NCBI GenBank assembly: GCA_944391565.1
Contig: CALXUB010000033.1
Coordinates: 1-32,268 of the forward strand
Reading direction: 5' to 3'
Source: an uncultured Alphaproteobacteria bacterium
GTDB taxonomy: Bacteria; Pseudomonadota; Alphaproteobacteria; CAAHEQ01; UBA3637
Length of the DNA stretch: 32,268 nt
Part shown: positions 32,118-32,268 of the stretch, piece by piece
Layout of the letters: every line of letters begins with the position of its first letter
Position numbering within the stretch: position 1 is the stretch's first letter
Notes under the pieces: generated by a model
Database searches by the model: none
The model's input: only the letters and a program-made list of their open reading frames with translations
What the model was told of the DNA's origin: nothing
Position numbers and translations under genes: made by a program

Positions 32118-32268
32118 ATGGAAAAGATATCAAACTTCGGCAGATCCATGTTAGAGATGCTGGGTGTTTTGGCGATTGTTGAGCGTAGCGGCATTGGCGG
32201 GGTTTACTTATGCCATGAACAAACACAAGGCCAACGAGACCATCCACGATGTCATGCTCAGGGCCTCC
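32118..32268 (+). pseudogene. Prepilin-like gene start, apparently frameshifted (3' end outside window)
   Basis: The ATG at 32118 has AAGGAG upstream. The product begins MEKISNFGRSMLEMLGVLAI, a type III/IV prepilin signal: Gly8 before the cleavage site, Glu at mature position 5 and a hydrophobic helix. After residue 22 the frame leaves this pattern (VERSGIGG...). From about 32182 another frame continues it plausibly: SVAALAGFTYAMNKHKANET, the usual end of the pilin helix plus a polar segment. The shift is equivalent to losing 2 (or 8) bases near 32175-32182. It may be a real null allele, a phase-variant state, or an assembly error near a window edge. Related genomes put such N-termini on Cys-rich surface proteins like the one at 3-1649; whether this one does cannot be seen. 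Confidence 0.62.

Overview
The window looks like chromosome from an alphaproteobacterium. DUF4167 and the FliM / DUF6468-like / MotE / TPR flagellar block are typical of that class, and the rpoZ-rel-acpS, lpxC and metK genes fit a Gram-negative chromosome. Coding is AT-leaning and dense. Promoters are of sigma70 type, and I found many -35/-10 pairs with 17-base spacers. A Cys-rich surface-type protein at the left edge and a prepilin-like gene at the right edge recall uncultured gut or host-associated Alphaproteobacteria; that placement is inference.

Layout. 1-1649: 3' part of a large cysteine-rich secreted-type protein. 1669-1827: tRNA-Phe unit. 1917-3223: two single-gene units (a DHFR/RibD-fold reductase and an unrecognised protein), each with promoter and terminator. 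3272-4296: promoter, ~245-nt structured RNA ending in a terminator, then an outer-membrane beta-barrel gene. 4299-10341: glycan/LPS gene cluster with two paralogous CgeB-like glycosyltransferases, a ParB-like protein, a GT4, a WaaE-like GT2 and a GT10 fucosyltransferase, interrupted at 9146-9425 by a second ~245-nt RNA on the minus strand. 10423-12535: metK and lpxC, convergent. 12787-13296: DUF4167. 13377-19124: seven-gene flagellar operon (FliL, FliM, DUF6468-like, MotE, two MotB-like proteins, TPR protein). 19096-22073 (minus): rpoZ-rel-acpS. 22221-25046: metG and a strongly divergent dihydroorotate-dehydrogenase-like gene. 25122-31853: complete nine-gene N-type ATPase operon in the order D-C-Q-R-B-E-F-A-G, with no separate delta gene. 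31874-32055: possible small RNA and tandem terminators, one with a 13-C tract in its loop. 32118-32268: start of a prepilin-like gene that appears frameshifted.

The most unusual content is the pair of RNAs at 3307-3550 (+) and 9146-9390 (-). Both have a promoter, a run of 5' hairpins, an A/T-rich spacer ending in CCCC, a GGTCGGGG element that can pair with a segment just before the terminator, a covarying stem, a loop with CAGAAGGC, and a TCTGAACA element that can pair with that loop as a pseudoknot. I could not match them to 6S, tmRNA, RNase P, SRP RNA or a riboswitch class I know. They are a candidate undescribed structured RNA family.

All statements come from reading the sequence by eye. 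No database search, folding program or composition calculation was run.
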